Below are positions 40,517 to 46,985 of a stretch of DNA of 46,985 nucleotides, piece by piece. A model generated the notes under the pieces. It ran no database searches and was not told the DNA's origin. It saw only the letters and a list, made by a program, of their open reading frames with translations. The translations under genes and the position numbers were made by a program. Each line of letters opens with the position of its first letter. The stretch's first letter is position 1. This stretch comes from a virus. The stretch covers positions 1 through 46,985 of IMG/VR virus record IMGVR_UViG_3300025154_000154, one strand, 5' to 3'.

Positions 40517-41074
40517 CTACGCCTCCGCAGTGGGCGTCATCCAGGCGCTGGCCTGCGCGACCTTGAGGTGCCGGGCGATCTCGGCCGCGTCGGCCGCGGG
40601 GTCGCCCTGGAGTCCGTGCATCCGCGAGTAGAGGTTGAGCCCGGCCGGGTCGCCCGACTCGACGAGGCGGCTGACCTCGCGCCAGAACGCGCCGTCGAGG
40701 CGGATCAGGTCGAGTTTTGTCAACCCCTGCGCCGTCGGAAACGCGGACAACCACCAGGCCGTGAAGCCGGGGACCCCCTCCCACTCGTCCCACTCCTTAC
40801 GCGTCAGGGGCGGCCCGACCCAGGGGCACGCCACCATCACCTTCTCCTCGGTCACCCGGCCGTCGCTGGCCTTCACCCACTCGCCCGTCCAGAACGTGAC
40901 CTCGCCACCCACCACGCCGATGGTGGCCTCGAGGGTGCAGGACACCTGCCGGGACATCGAGTCCCACCACAGCGCCCGGGCGATGTCACGGGCCCGCTGT
41001 TGACGGGCGCCGGGCGTGAACTCCCGCGGCTTCACGCGCGGCTCGATCCTCTTCCGTGGCTTCTTTGCCGTCAT
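40517..41074 (-). CDS. Hypothetical protein ahead of terminase, possible small terminase
   Basis: 185 aa, ATG overlapping the stop of the preceding gene. The N-terminus is basic (TAKKPRKRIEPRVKPRE). Then there is a helical segment, a beta part (VSCTLEATIGVVGGEVTFWTGEWV), and a C-terminal region with TKLDLIRLDGAFWREVSRLVESGD and AAEIARHLKVAQAS. The place immediately upstream of the large terminase and the basic start make a small-terminase role possible. No HTH motif can be named with confidence. Confidence 0.6.
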   Translation of the reverse strand: MTAKKPRKRIEPRVKPREFTPGARQQRARDIARALWWDSMSRQVSCTLEATIGVVGGEVTFWTGEWVKASDGRVTEEKVMVACPWVGPPLTRKEWDEWEGVPGFTAWWLSAFPTAQGLTKLDLIRLDGAFWREVSRLVESGDPAGLNLYSRMHGLQGDPAADAAEIARHLKVAQASAWMTPTAEA

Positions 41075-41256
41075 CGGACCTTCCTCCCGTGCTCGTTCAG
41101 GTGGCCCTCGACCGCCGCCTCGCGTGCGTCCGACGTGATCTGCGCGTCGTCCATGCGCTCTGCTGCCGGGCGCTGTTGGTTCTCGCTTTCCAGGATGAGC
41201 CTGTACCTCGCCGCCCGGAGCGCCTCGTCAGGTGTCATCGTGCGCGTCGTCGCCAT
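41071..41256 (-). CDS. Small hypothetical protein
   Basis: 61 aa, ATG six bases after GGAGG, overlapping the end of the upstream gene and the start of the next (ATGA). It starts MATTRTMTPDEALRAAR, faintly like the capsid and 36454-gene N-termini. Probably helical and charged throughout. Function unknown. Confidence 0.6.
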   Translation of the reverse strand: MATTRTMTPDEALRAARYRLILESENQQRPAAERMDDAQITSDAREAAVEGHLNEHGRKVR

Positions 41257-41470
41257 CGTCGCCTCCGTCGGCCACCAGGGCCTGCATCCAGTCTACCCGC
41301 TGCCCCCCGAAGTCGCTCCGTGCCACCGCGGGCGCCGAGATGGGCCGCGTGTTCACCGGCTCGTCGAGGAGCACCATGACGGGGTGTGGCTTCCGGTTGG
41401 GGCACGCGCCCGTGTAGCACTCGCACTGGCCCATCGCGTCCAGCATGTCGCCACAGCAGCCGCACCTCAT
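41228..41470 (-). CDS. Small cysteine-rich protein
   Basis: 80 aa, ATG overlapping the upstream stop (ATGA). Cysteines at 3, 5, 6, 16, 18 and 23 form a compact cluster that probably binds zinc. The rest is acidic, ending DDGDDAHDD. Such small zinc-binding proteins are frequent in phage operons near terminase; the function is unknown. Confidence 0.55.
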   Translation of the reverse strand: MRCGCCGDMLDAMGQCECYTGACPNRKPHPVMVLLDEPVNTRPISAPAVARSDFGGQRVDWMQALVADGGDDGDDAHDDT

Positions 41471-41781
41471 GACGCACCGCCATCGGGGGCCACATCTCCC
41501 GGCCCGGTGTCGCCGTCGACCATCGAGATCCACGTCGAGTCTGACTCGGGGTCCACCACGATCACGACGCGGGGGTAGTCGTACTCGACCATCGCGATCC
41601 GCAGGTACTGTCGTGCGCGCTCGGCCCGGATGACCTGACCGCGGGCGATGTTGCGGATGTAGGCGCCGGTCACCCCGAACGCCTCGCCGATCTCGCGCGA
41701 GCTCCATGTCCGCATACAGCCCTGCGTGCGGAGGAACCTCACCAGCGTCGGGCCCAGGTCGTCAGGCGTGCTGGCTGGCAT
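41467..41781 (-). CDS. Small helix-turn-helix protein
   Basis: 104 aa. The ATG at 41781 is preceded by GGAGG; the frame stays open upstream but this is inside the neighbouring gene. Residues about 23-50 (RTWSSREIGEAFGVTGAYIRNIARGQ) read as a helix-turn-helix of the resolvase/sigma-like or Cro-like type, which suggests DNA binding. A beta-rich acidic tail follows (YDYPRVVIVVDPESDSTW). Could regulate this operon or take part in DNA packaging (small terminases also carry HTH domains). Confidence 0.6.
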   Translation of the reverse strand: MPASTPDDLGPTLVRFLRTQGCMRTWSSREIGEAFGVTGAYIRNIARGQVIRAERARQYLRIAMVEYDYPRVVIVVDPESDSTWISMVDGDTGPGDVAPDGGAS

Positions 41782-42433
41782 GGGCGCCCTCCTCGATGGG
41801 TTCGGCGTGGGCGTCGAGGATGCGGAGTACACGCGTCTCGTTGAGGCCTGGCACGACGATGCGCGGCACGATCCCCGCGTACTCCATCGCCATCCTGACG
41901 CGGAGTCCCCCAGGAAGGCCTGTGGCCTGCTCCCGGGCGAGGGCGTCCCAGTCGCCGGCCCTCGCTGCGTGGACCAGGGCCGTGATGGGCTTGCCGTGGC
42001 CGTGGAAGCTGCCCACCATGACGTGAGCACACCTGGCGCAGATGGCACCGGCGCCTTCGTAGACGTGGCACCTCGTGGGCCTGGGGTAGTACAGCACCCG
42101 CTTGTTTCCGCCGCACCCGGCACAGCGGGCGTACCATTGCCGGTTGAAGGTCCTGAACTCGTGCTGCGCCCATTCGCGGTCGTCGAATTGCAACTCGAGG
42201 ACGCCCCCACCCATCCGCCTGACACGCCCAGGCCAGCGAACACACCCGATAATCGCCCGCCAGGACATGACGTGACCGGTGAAGAACTCCACCCTGCCGC
42301 CCGCGATCCACCGCTTGGGCACATGCGTCCCGACGACTGACGGCGGTAGCGCCGTCGCCAGCAGGGAGCCGACGACGAACGAGGGGTGGAATTCAGCGCG
42401 CCGCGTCCCGAGCCCGGTGAGGTTCAGGCCCAT
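41762..42433 (-). CDS. Zinc-finger protein of unknown function
   Basis: 223 aa, start four bases after the upstream stop. A metal-binding cluster is visible at C104/C107, C122 and C132/C135 (ARCAGCGGNK ... ICARCAH). The N-terminal half contains several tryptophans and basic residues; the C-terminal part is helical. The pattern suggests a nucleic-acid-binding zinc ribbon. It overlaps the downstream HTH gene by 20 bases. No family recognised. Confidence 0.6.
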   Translation of the reverse strand: MGLNLTGLGTRRAEFHPSFVVGSLLATALPPSVVGTHVPKRWIAGGRVEFFTGHVMSWRAIIGCVRWPGRVRRMGGGVLELQFDDREWAQHEFRTFNRQWYARCAGCGGNKRVLYYPRPTRCHVYEGAGAICARCAHVMVGSFHGHGKPITALVHAARAGDWDALAREQATGLPGGLRVRMAMEYAGIVPRIVVPGLNETRVLRILDAHAEPIEEGAHASQHA

Positions 42434-42437
42434 CAGC

Positions 42438-43307
42438 TCACGACTTGCCCCGCTGGGGCTTCCGGATCGGGACCTTGGATGGGGAGCCGTCGAGCTGGCG
42501 GCGGAACTCGGCCAGGGGATCGGGCGCCACTGGGTTGTCCTCGCCGCCGTTGGCGGCGGCGGCGGCGGCCGGGGCGGGCGCCGTGGGCGTGGTGGCGGCG
42601 AGCAGGGCGGCCTCCAGGCGGGCGAGGCGGTCGCGCAGCTCGGCGTTGTCCGACTCGTAGGCGACCGTCGCCTTGCCGTTGCTGCCCGCGTTGGCGGCGA
42701 TGTCCTGCATGGCCTGGGCGAGGGCGGGGTCCATGTTGCGCATCCCGGTCACCACGGTCCCGTCGACCTCGGAGTACGTGAGCGGCGCCGCACCCGTCAC
42801 CTCGCCGAACACCATCGGGAGGTAGAAGTGCCTTTCGCGGCGGCTGACGGTGCGCTCCTCCTGCTTGCCCTCCTGGCCGACGAACTTGCCGCGCTTGTCG
42901 GTGTAGTGCTTGAAGATCGTGTTCCAGTCGGCGTAGATCAGCACCCACTTGCCGCTGCGCCGGTGGGTCAGGTCGCGCAGCTTGGTCTTGATCGCGGTCT
43001 GGATCATGGCGAACCAGGCCCCGTCCGTGACCTGGTTGATGTAGCCGGCGGCGTGGGGGGCCCAGAGCGATCCCAGCATCTGGTGGCGGTTCTTGCGGAT
43101 GCGGGCCACGAGCTCTGGCGTGACCTCCTGCTCCTCCATCAGGGCCTGGATGGCGTGCCGGCTCACCCGCTCGAAGTCGTCGAGGCTGTCGAGCATCGGC
43201 TTGTGAGCAGGGGGAGCGGCGGGCCCCTCACCCGTGGCGTTCTTGACTCGCATCTCCTCGATGAGGTCTGCGAAGTTGTCCTGAGAGTTCACCTGGATCT
43301 GGGGCAT
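42438..43307 (-). CDS. Hypothetical protein behind a candidate promoter
   Basis: 289 aa, ATG with GGAGG five bases upstream. The N-terminal half is helical (FERVSRHAIQALMEEQEV; ELVARIRKNRHQM). A middle part is aromatic and basic (GKWVLIYADWNTIFKHYTDKRGKF). Residues about 215-240 form a short leucine-rich coiled coil (ELRDRLARLEAALLAA), and the C-terminus is a Pro/Ala linker plus a basic tail. It is the first gene after the promoter/palindrome at 43338-43366 and leads into the packaging genes. Function unknown; a DNA-binding or regulatory role is possible. Confidence 0.6.
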   Translation of the reverse strand: MPQIQVNSQDNFADLIEEMRVKNATGEGPAAPPAHKPMLDSLDDFERVSRHAIQALMEEQEVTPELVARIRKNRHQMLGSLWAPHAAGYINQVTDGAWFAMIQTAIKTKLRDLTHRRSGKWVLIYADWNTIFKHYTDKRGKFVGQEGKQEERTVSRRERHFYLPMVFGEVTGAAPLTYSEVDGTVVTGMRNMDPALAQAMQDIAANAGSNGKATVAYESDNAELRDRLARLEAALLAATTPTAPAPAAAAAANGGEDNPVAPDPLAEFRRQLDGSPSKVPIRKPQRGKS

Positions 43308-43337
43308 CGGGCCTCCTGTGGGGTTCCTCGCGACTCT

Positions 43338-43366
43338 GTTGTACCACTTTGGATCAGTGATCGCAA
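43338..43366 (-). promoter_or_regulatory. Sigma70-like promoter with operator-like palindrome
   Basis: On the minus strand: TTGCGA (43361-43366), 17 bases, TACAAC (43338-43343), about 31 bases ahead of the start at 43307. Each hexamer matches the consensus in four of six positions. The palindrome GATCA-G-TGATC (43352-43362) overlaps the -35 box and spacer. Confidence 0.4.
43352..43362. promoter_or_regulatory. Perfect 11-bp palindrome, possible operator
   Basis: GATCAGTGATC has perfect 5-base arms around a central G and overlaps the -35 region of the candidate promoter at 43338-43366. An excisionase-like HTH gene ends directly upstream, so its product is a possible binder. Confidence 0.35.
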
Positions 43367-43386
43367 TCGGCGCATATCACTCGGCG

Positions 43387-44112
43387 TCATCCGCGGGCCG
43401 TCTCGTCAGCCGTGGACGTCGCCTCGCGCTCGGCGAGCCACGCTTCGATGGCGGCGGCGCGGTAGACCACGCGGGCACCGCTTGATTTTCCGAGCCGGAT
43501 GTACTTCGGGCCAATCCCCCTCAATCGCCACATCCGGAGAGTCTGGGGCTGAATGCCGAGGTAGCGGGCGACCTCGGGGCCGCTCAGGAGTTGGGGCAGG
43601 CGGTCATCGCGGAGGTGCTGTGGGGTCGATTCCGGCGGCATCGTAGACTCCTTGGAAGGGGTGGGCCCGGGGAAGACCTCGGGCGGGCCGGGTTGACTGT
43701 GGAAGATCGGGGGTGGCTGTGGCGCGACGATGAGCCGATTGTGGCCCAGCACCTCGTCTTCATCCGGGCGCCGGCCCTCCATCAACTGGTCGATACGGCG
43801 ACCCTCCATCTCCCGCACCCGGTCAATGTCGGGGTACCAGCGGAGGTGGGGGTACAGCGCCTCCAGTTCCTGCACCGTCCGCCCGAACGCGTGGTAGCCC
43901 CAGCGGTTAGGCAGTACACCGCCAGGGCTCCACAGGGACAGACCCCAGACGACGCAGCCAACGCCGGCCTTCCGGGTGACCCTGAAGTAGCCGTCCTGCC
44001 CCACTGTGTCCGGCAGTCCGGGGATCATCCAGTAGCCGGCGTACACCTTGTCGGTTGTCACCCAGGCGGGCATGGGTTCGGGCACCGTGTCGCGCTTGAT
44101 CTCGGTCATCAT
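43387..44112 (-). CDS. Protein with C-terminal excisionase-like HTH domain
   Basis: 241 aa from the ATG at 44112, which has GGAGG five bases upstream and overlaps the previous stop. Residues 1-155 form an unknown domain with many Trp, Gly and Pro. The last 84 residues contain LLSGPEVARYLGIQPQTLRMWRLRG (MerR/excisionase HTH_17 type), followed by the wing-like KYIRLGK and VVYRAAAIEAWLAE. Inside the frame, an ATG at 43641 has a strong AAGGAG (43648-43653), which would produce the HTH domain alone. Stand-alone proteins of that size are the usual form of this family. So this is either a fusion or one gene with two starts. Confidence 0.7.
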   Translation of the reverse strand: MMTEIKRDTVPEPMPAWVTTDKVYAGYWMIPGLPDTVGQDGYFRVTRKAGVGCVVWGLSLWSPGGVLPNRWGYHAFGRTVQELEALYPHLRWYPDIDRVREMEGRRIDQLMEGRRPDEDEVLGHNRLIVAPQPPPIFHSQPGPPEVFPGPTPSKESTMPPESTPQHLRDDRLPQLLSGPEVARYLGIQPQTLRMWRLRGIGPKYIRLGKSSGARVVYRAAAIEAWLAEREATSTADETARG

Positions 44113-44627
44113 CGCCGCCTCCGCGCCGCCCGGTTGTTCGCCCCGGGCAACTCCAGCGGCCCACGCGCGCGGACCACCTCCGCGGCGGGCGGGGGCTTGC
44201 CGTCGGCGTCGAGCATGAGCTGGACGAGGGCCAGCAGGTCGTGAAGCACGTTGAACTCGTCCGCCGCTCGCAGCACCGACTCGAGGACGGCGTAGGTTGT
44301 GGCGACGGTGGCTCGCACGATCAGCGGCTCGACGAAGAAGCCGAGGCGGTGGTCGTCGAGCTCGGCGGTGCGCGTGACGAGCAGGTCGAAGTCGGACACC
44401 GGGATCGGGTGCTCGATCTTCACGCTGGGGGCCAGCGCCAGGACGCCGACCGACAGCACGCCGGCCGGCGGTCCTGCTGGCTCGGCCGGTGGGAGCAGCT
44501 CGTAGCGGATGCTGGCGCCGGACTGCTGGGCGAGGGGGTGAGCCGCTGCCGCCGCGTTGAGGCGGGTGAGCCAGCGCATACGATCGATCGGCGTGATGAA
44601 GGGGGCGGTGTTGGTGGGCTCGGTCAT
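44109..44627 (-). CDS. Hypothetical protein
   Basis: 172 aa, ATG overlapping the upstream stop (ATGA). Mostly helical with a hydrophobic core (FFVEPLIVRATVATTYAVLESVLRAADEFNVLHDLLALVQLML). It has a Pro/Ala-rich stretch in the first third and a basic Arg-rich end. No motif is recognised. It contains ITPIDRMRW near the N-terminus, which only partly resembles the shared tag (no RAA) and is not counted as one. Confidence 0.6.
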   Translation of the reverse strand: MTEPTNTAPFITPIDRMRWLTRLNAAAAAHPLAQQSGASIRYELLPPAEPAGPPAGVLSVGVLALAPSVKIEHPIPVSDFDLLVTRTAELDDHRLGFFVEPLIVRATVATTYAVLESVLRAADEFNVLHDLLALVQLMLDADGKPPPAAEVVRARGPLELPGANNRAARRRR

Positions 44628-44920
44628 GGCTCTGATCCGTCGGCGGTGGATGGAATCCGCGTCGTGATGGGTGGTGTGCCGTGCTCGAAGATGGTGACGT
44701 AGACGGACCGAGAGGGGACCTCGTCGAAGGGCAGCACCCCGTTATCGGGCGTGACACGAACCATGGGCGTACAGTCGGGCAGCGGGCACTTCGCCAGCGA
44801 CTCGATCAGCGCGTAGCCCGTGCCCCGTCGAGGATGCACGTAGAGGCCGTGCCATTTCCAGCCGGGTTGGGCGCGCAGCCGGGCGATGGCGGCCTCCTCT
44901 CGCTCGGCGTAGTCCGTCAT
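44624..44920 (-). CDS. Hypothetical protein
   Basis: 98 aa. The start at 44920 is chosen because its ATGA overlaps the previous stop; an upstream GTG is possible. Residues 15-45 (PGWKWHGLYVHPRRGTGYALIESL) suggest a small mixed alpha/beta domain. No known motif. Confidence 0.55.
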   Translation of the reverse strand: MTDYAEREEAAIARLRAQPGWKWHGLYVHPRRGTGYALIESLAKCPLPDCTPMVRVTPDNGVLPFDEVPSRSVYVTIFEHGTPPITTRIPSTADGSEP

Positions 44921-45474
44921 GGCCGCCCCGCCCACCACTGCTCCCTGGCCTTGATCGCCACGTCGAACTGCTCCAAGCAGCCCACCAGGTAGGCGGCCAG
45001 GATGAAGTCAGGCGTGTTCGACCCGTTCTCGGCACTGTGCCGGTTGATGGCCGACGCGATGTCCTCGCGCAGGGTCGGCGGCCTCTTCCCGGCTGCCTCC
45101 CCGCGCGTCATCTCCCACGCCTCCAGCCAGTTCAGCATCTCCTCGGGCCGGTTGCAGCCCGTGATCCGCTCGACGGACTCCAGGATCTGGGTGACGGTGT
45201 CGGACAGCGGGGCGGGGTCGGACGGGATGTCCGTCTTCACGGTAAGCCGCCCAGCCAACGCCTTGAAGCAGCGGGCCAGAAGCCTCGCGCCGTCCTCATC
45301 CAGGAGGCTCTCTGTCCACCCGACGCGGATCGTGCCGGTGTCGCCGCGGGGCATCTCGATGTCGACGAAGACGGACTGCTTGGCCTCCGGGATGTCCCAC
45401 TGCGCGTGGTCGGTCATGGTGACCCGGATGATGTAGGCCTCGGCCGGGATGCTGCTGATGTCGACGTGGATCAT
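44917..45474 (-). CDS. Hypothetical protein
   Basis: 185 aa. ATG at 45474 with GGGAG six bases upstream, overlapping the previous stop (ATGA). The N-terminal third is beta-type (IHVDISSIPAEAYIIRVTM), the rest mixed with a helical C-terminus (DFILAAYLVGCLEQFDVAIKAREQWW). No catalytic motif is recognised. Part of the small-gene run behind the exonuclease. Confidence 0.6.
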   Translation of the reverse strand: MIHVDISSIPAEAYIIRVTMTDHAQWDIPEAKQSVFVDIEMPRGDTGTIRVGWTESLLDEDGARLLARCFKALAGRLTVKTDIPSDPAPLSDTVTQILESVERITGCNRPEEMLNWLEAWEMTRGEAAGKRPPTLREDIASAINRHSAENGSNTPDFILAAYLVGCLEQFDVAIKAREQWWAGRP

Positions 45475-45893
45475 GAAGGCTCCCGGCAGGCGATGGCCGA
45501 CGACGCCCACCACCGGGCCATCCGGAGCTGATCGCGTGCGATCCCGTTGAGCCGCTCCAGGTCAGCCGCTTCCGGCATGGCCGGTGACGCGAGCAGCGAG
45601 ATCGCCTCGTTGAGCGCGTTGCGGGCGAGCCGGATGCAGCGGATCGCCGCCGTCTGGTCAGCGACCGGGGGCGTGTACTCGACGATAACCTCGGCGAACG
45701 CGCGGCAGTGGCTGTTCACTCGGTCGTAGGGGTTGGCGCTGTCGATGGAGTCGTGACCCGCGATGCAGCGGGCCAGCCAGCCGCACAGGTCGGCGGCGTT
45801 GCACTCAGCCAGGCGGATCGCGGCGTAGTGCGGGGCCTGCTCCTGGGTGGGCGGGTGGTAGGTGAACCAGAGGTCCAGGGTCGGGTTGTTCAC
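45471..45893 (-). CDS. Hypothetical protein
   Basis: 140 aa. The GTG at 45893 is preceded by AGGAG and follows the exonuclease stop by one base (TGAcGTG), a coupled start; the open frame upstream is inside the exonuclease gene. Helical, with several cysteines (AECNAADLCGWLARC; HCRAF) and a conserved-looking CIRLARNALNEAI stretch. It does not resemble a family I know. Confidence 0.6.
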   Translation of the reverse strand: MNNPTLDLWFTYHPPTQEQAPHYAAIRLAECNAADLCGWLARCIAGHDSIDSANPYDRVNSHCRAFAEVIVEYTPPVADQTAAIRCIRLARNALNEAISLLASPAMPEAADLERLNGIARDQLRMARWWASSAIACREPS

Positions 45894-45894
45894 G

Positions 45895-46908
45895 TCAGGC
45901 TCCTGTGTAGTCGATGGCGTCCATGTCGAGTGTGTCCAGCGTGGCGTTTGCCGGGGCTGTGGGGGCCGTGGCCGCGTCGGCGACCGGTACCCCCGCCATC
46001 TCCCGCCTGCGCATCTCGACGAGCACACGGGCGGCAGCTCGGGCGTCGTCGAGGGCGCGGTGGGCCTGGCCCTGCTCGACGCCGAAGTGGGTGCAGGCGG
46101 CGGCGAGGCTCACGCTGTTCTTCGCCCGGCCCTTGCGGTCGGCGATGGTGACGCTGCGGGCCCTCATGTGGTCGTGGGCCGCCAGCATGATGCAGTGGCC
46201 CCACGACCACCACAGGGCGGTACCGTGTGCGGCGATGTAGGCCGGATCGGTGGACGAGCAGCGGATACCCGTGCGCACCATCATCGGCGCGTCGAAGGCG
46301 ACGCTGAACGCCGTCACGATGATCGGGCCCGCCGCGCGGCGCAACAGGGACTCGAACAGCACCTTCGCACCCGACTCGGGTGGCGCGTGTTCGAGCATCG
46401 CCCGGGTGATGCCGTTCACCGCGAGCGCCTGGTCTGCACGCTCGTCGAGGATGTCGGGCCGCACGAGGGTCGACATGCAGGCGACCTCGTGGCCGTAAAA
46501 ATCAAGCAAGACCGCGCCGAGCTCGACGACGCGGGCCCAGTCCTGGCCCGGGAAGCCCGTCGTCTCGGTGTCGACGACGACGGTGAAGGCGTCGAAGAGG
46601 ACGGGGGCGGTCGCCGGGGCTGGCTCGCGTGATGATGCGGGCGGGCGGTCGATGAGCGGGGGCAGTGGCTGGTTCAGGGCGTCACGAACAACGGCCAGGC
46701 TGTGCGTTTTCGCCCACTCATTCACCTTCACCTCGACTTCGCCCTCGGTGCCGGTGACCTGGTCGACCACCATCAGGCCGTCCTTGACGCGCTGCACGAG
46801 GACTGCAGCGGCGTAGTCACCCTCGTCCCCGTAGTCGGCGCCGATCCCGTAGGCCCCCACCTTGTCGAGAGCGGGCAGCACTACTGACCTCTCGCCGTTT
46901 CCTGCCAT
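45895..46908 (-). CDS. DEDDh 3'-5' exonuclease (DnaQ/RNase T-like) with extra N-terminal segment
   Basis: 337 aa, ATG four bases after GGAGG. Residues 108-300 form the exonuclease: DTE at 113-115 (motif I, VVVDTETTGF), D206 in SVAFD (motif II), and HRALDDA at 283-289 with H283 and D288 (motif III). These are the four metal-binding acidic residues plus the catalytic histidine of the DEDDh class, so activity is expected. The first 60 residues (GIGADYGDEGDYAAAVLVQR) resemble the first strands of an RNase H-like fold with a D-x-G-x-x-x-D pattern, and they are separated by a Pro/Ala linker. First gene behind the promoter at 46944-46972. Roles in replication or recombination are likely. Confidence 0.85.
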   Translation of the reverse strand: MAGNGERSVVLPALDKVGAYGIGADYGDEGDYAAAVLVQRVKDGLMVVDQVTGTEGEVEVKVNEWAKTHSLAVVRDALNQPLPPLIDRPPASSREPAPATAPVLFDAFTVVVDTETTGFPGQDWARVVELGAVLLDFYGHEVACMSTLVRPDILDERADQALAVNGITRAMLEHAPPESGAKVLFESLLRRAAGPIIVTAFSVAFDAPMMVRTGIRCSSTDPAYIAAHGTALWWSWGHCIMLAAHDHMRARSVTIADRKGRAKNSVSLAAACTHFGVEQGQAHRALDDARAAARVLVEMRRREMAGVPVADAATAPTAPANATLDTLDMDAIDYTGA

Positions 46909-46943
46909 GTCGCCTCCGCTGGAGCGTGTAACCGGGCGGTGTC

Positions 46944-46972
46944 AGTGTACTTGATCCAGGTGGGCGAGGCAA
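46944..46972 (-). promoter_or_regulatory. Sigma70-like promoter for the exonuclease operon
   Basis: On the minus strand: TTGCCT (46967-46972), exactly 17 bases, TACACT (46944-46949). Four of six positions match in each hexamer. The likely transcript start is about 30 bases ahead of the exonuclease ATG. It stands out in a GC-rich background with no other gene in this gap. Confidence 0.45.
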
Positions 46973-46985
46973 CGGGGGGTGAGGA

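Noticed and set aside
43364-43386. A sequence with TATCAC and TCGG on the plus strand resembling the 22-bp element
   Set aside because: It is in the opposite orientation, lacks the GTAACC half and needs a gap to align. Too weak to count as a copy.
44109-44627. ITPIDRMRW near the N-terminus as an eleventh copy of the shared tag
   Set aside because: It lacks the R-A-A part and the protein is not in the head-gene group, so it is treated as a chance partial match.

Overview
This window is a 47 kb piece of a GC-rich tailed-phage (or prophage) genome. It carries most of a late, virion-building gene set. All genes except one lie on the minus strand, so in transcription order the window runs from the right end to the left. 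Order and gene content (terminase, portal, scaffold-like, capsid, two tail-tube/nozzle-like genes, internal virion proteins, very large internal protein, fibre, lysis) match the late block of a short-tailed, T7-like podovirus. No replication genes, integrase, tRNA or CRISPR array were seen, and the leftmost gene runs off the edge, so the genome continues outside. The host is unknown. The base composition suggests a GC-rich bacterium, and a lipobox protein suggests an ordinary lipoprotein-processing pathway.

Right part (46.9-40.5 kb): a sigma70-like promoter leads into a run of small, tightly overlapping genes. They include a DnaQ/RNase T-type 3'-5' exonuclease with an extra N-terminal segment, a protein ending in an excisionase-like helix-turn-helix, a zinc-ribbon protein, a small HTH protein and several unknowns. 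The large terminase (38897-40516) follows.

Middle part (38.9-27 kb): portal, four small or zinc-ribbon proteins, a proline-rich protein, scaffold-like protein, major capsid protein with a perfect 12-bp hairpin right behind it, decoration-like protein, tail adaptor-like and tail nozzle-like proteins, then three tail-associated proteins of about 190-230 aa.

Left part (26.5-0 kb): one reverse-oriented gene encodes a small cysteine-rich lipoprotein (moron-like). Then come internal virion proteins and a 5,063-residue polyvalent protein that fills one third of the window. It contains two HExxH zincin motifs, a phosphoribosyltransferase-like domain, three ADP-ribosyltransferase-like domains and a duplicated phage module of unknown function. 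After it come a glycine-repeat fibre, a sulfotransferase-like protein, small structural proteins and a lysis-like cassette (DUF5675 protein, two-helix membrane protein, two further membrane-anchored proteins).

Three observations stand out. First, a short peptide motif, [D/E/S]-[P/A]-[M/I]-x-R-A-[A/T], recurs ten times in nine otherwise unrelated proteins. These are the portal, the small proteins around it, the proline-rich protein, three internal virion proteins and the giant protein. The motif is absent from capsid, tail, fibre and lysis proteins. It looks like a common packaging/docking tag or processing signal for proteins that end up inside the head. Second, the giant protein is punctuated by eight [F/Y/H]-S-[R/K]-R joints that coincide with module boundaries, and it carries two metalloprotease motifs that could act on them. 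Third, a 22-bp sequence (19 of 22 identical) sits directly behind the stop codons at two intergenic points, one ahead of the proline-rich/scaffold/capsid block and one ahead of the fibre block. It is a candidate phage-specific promoter or activator site.
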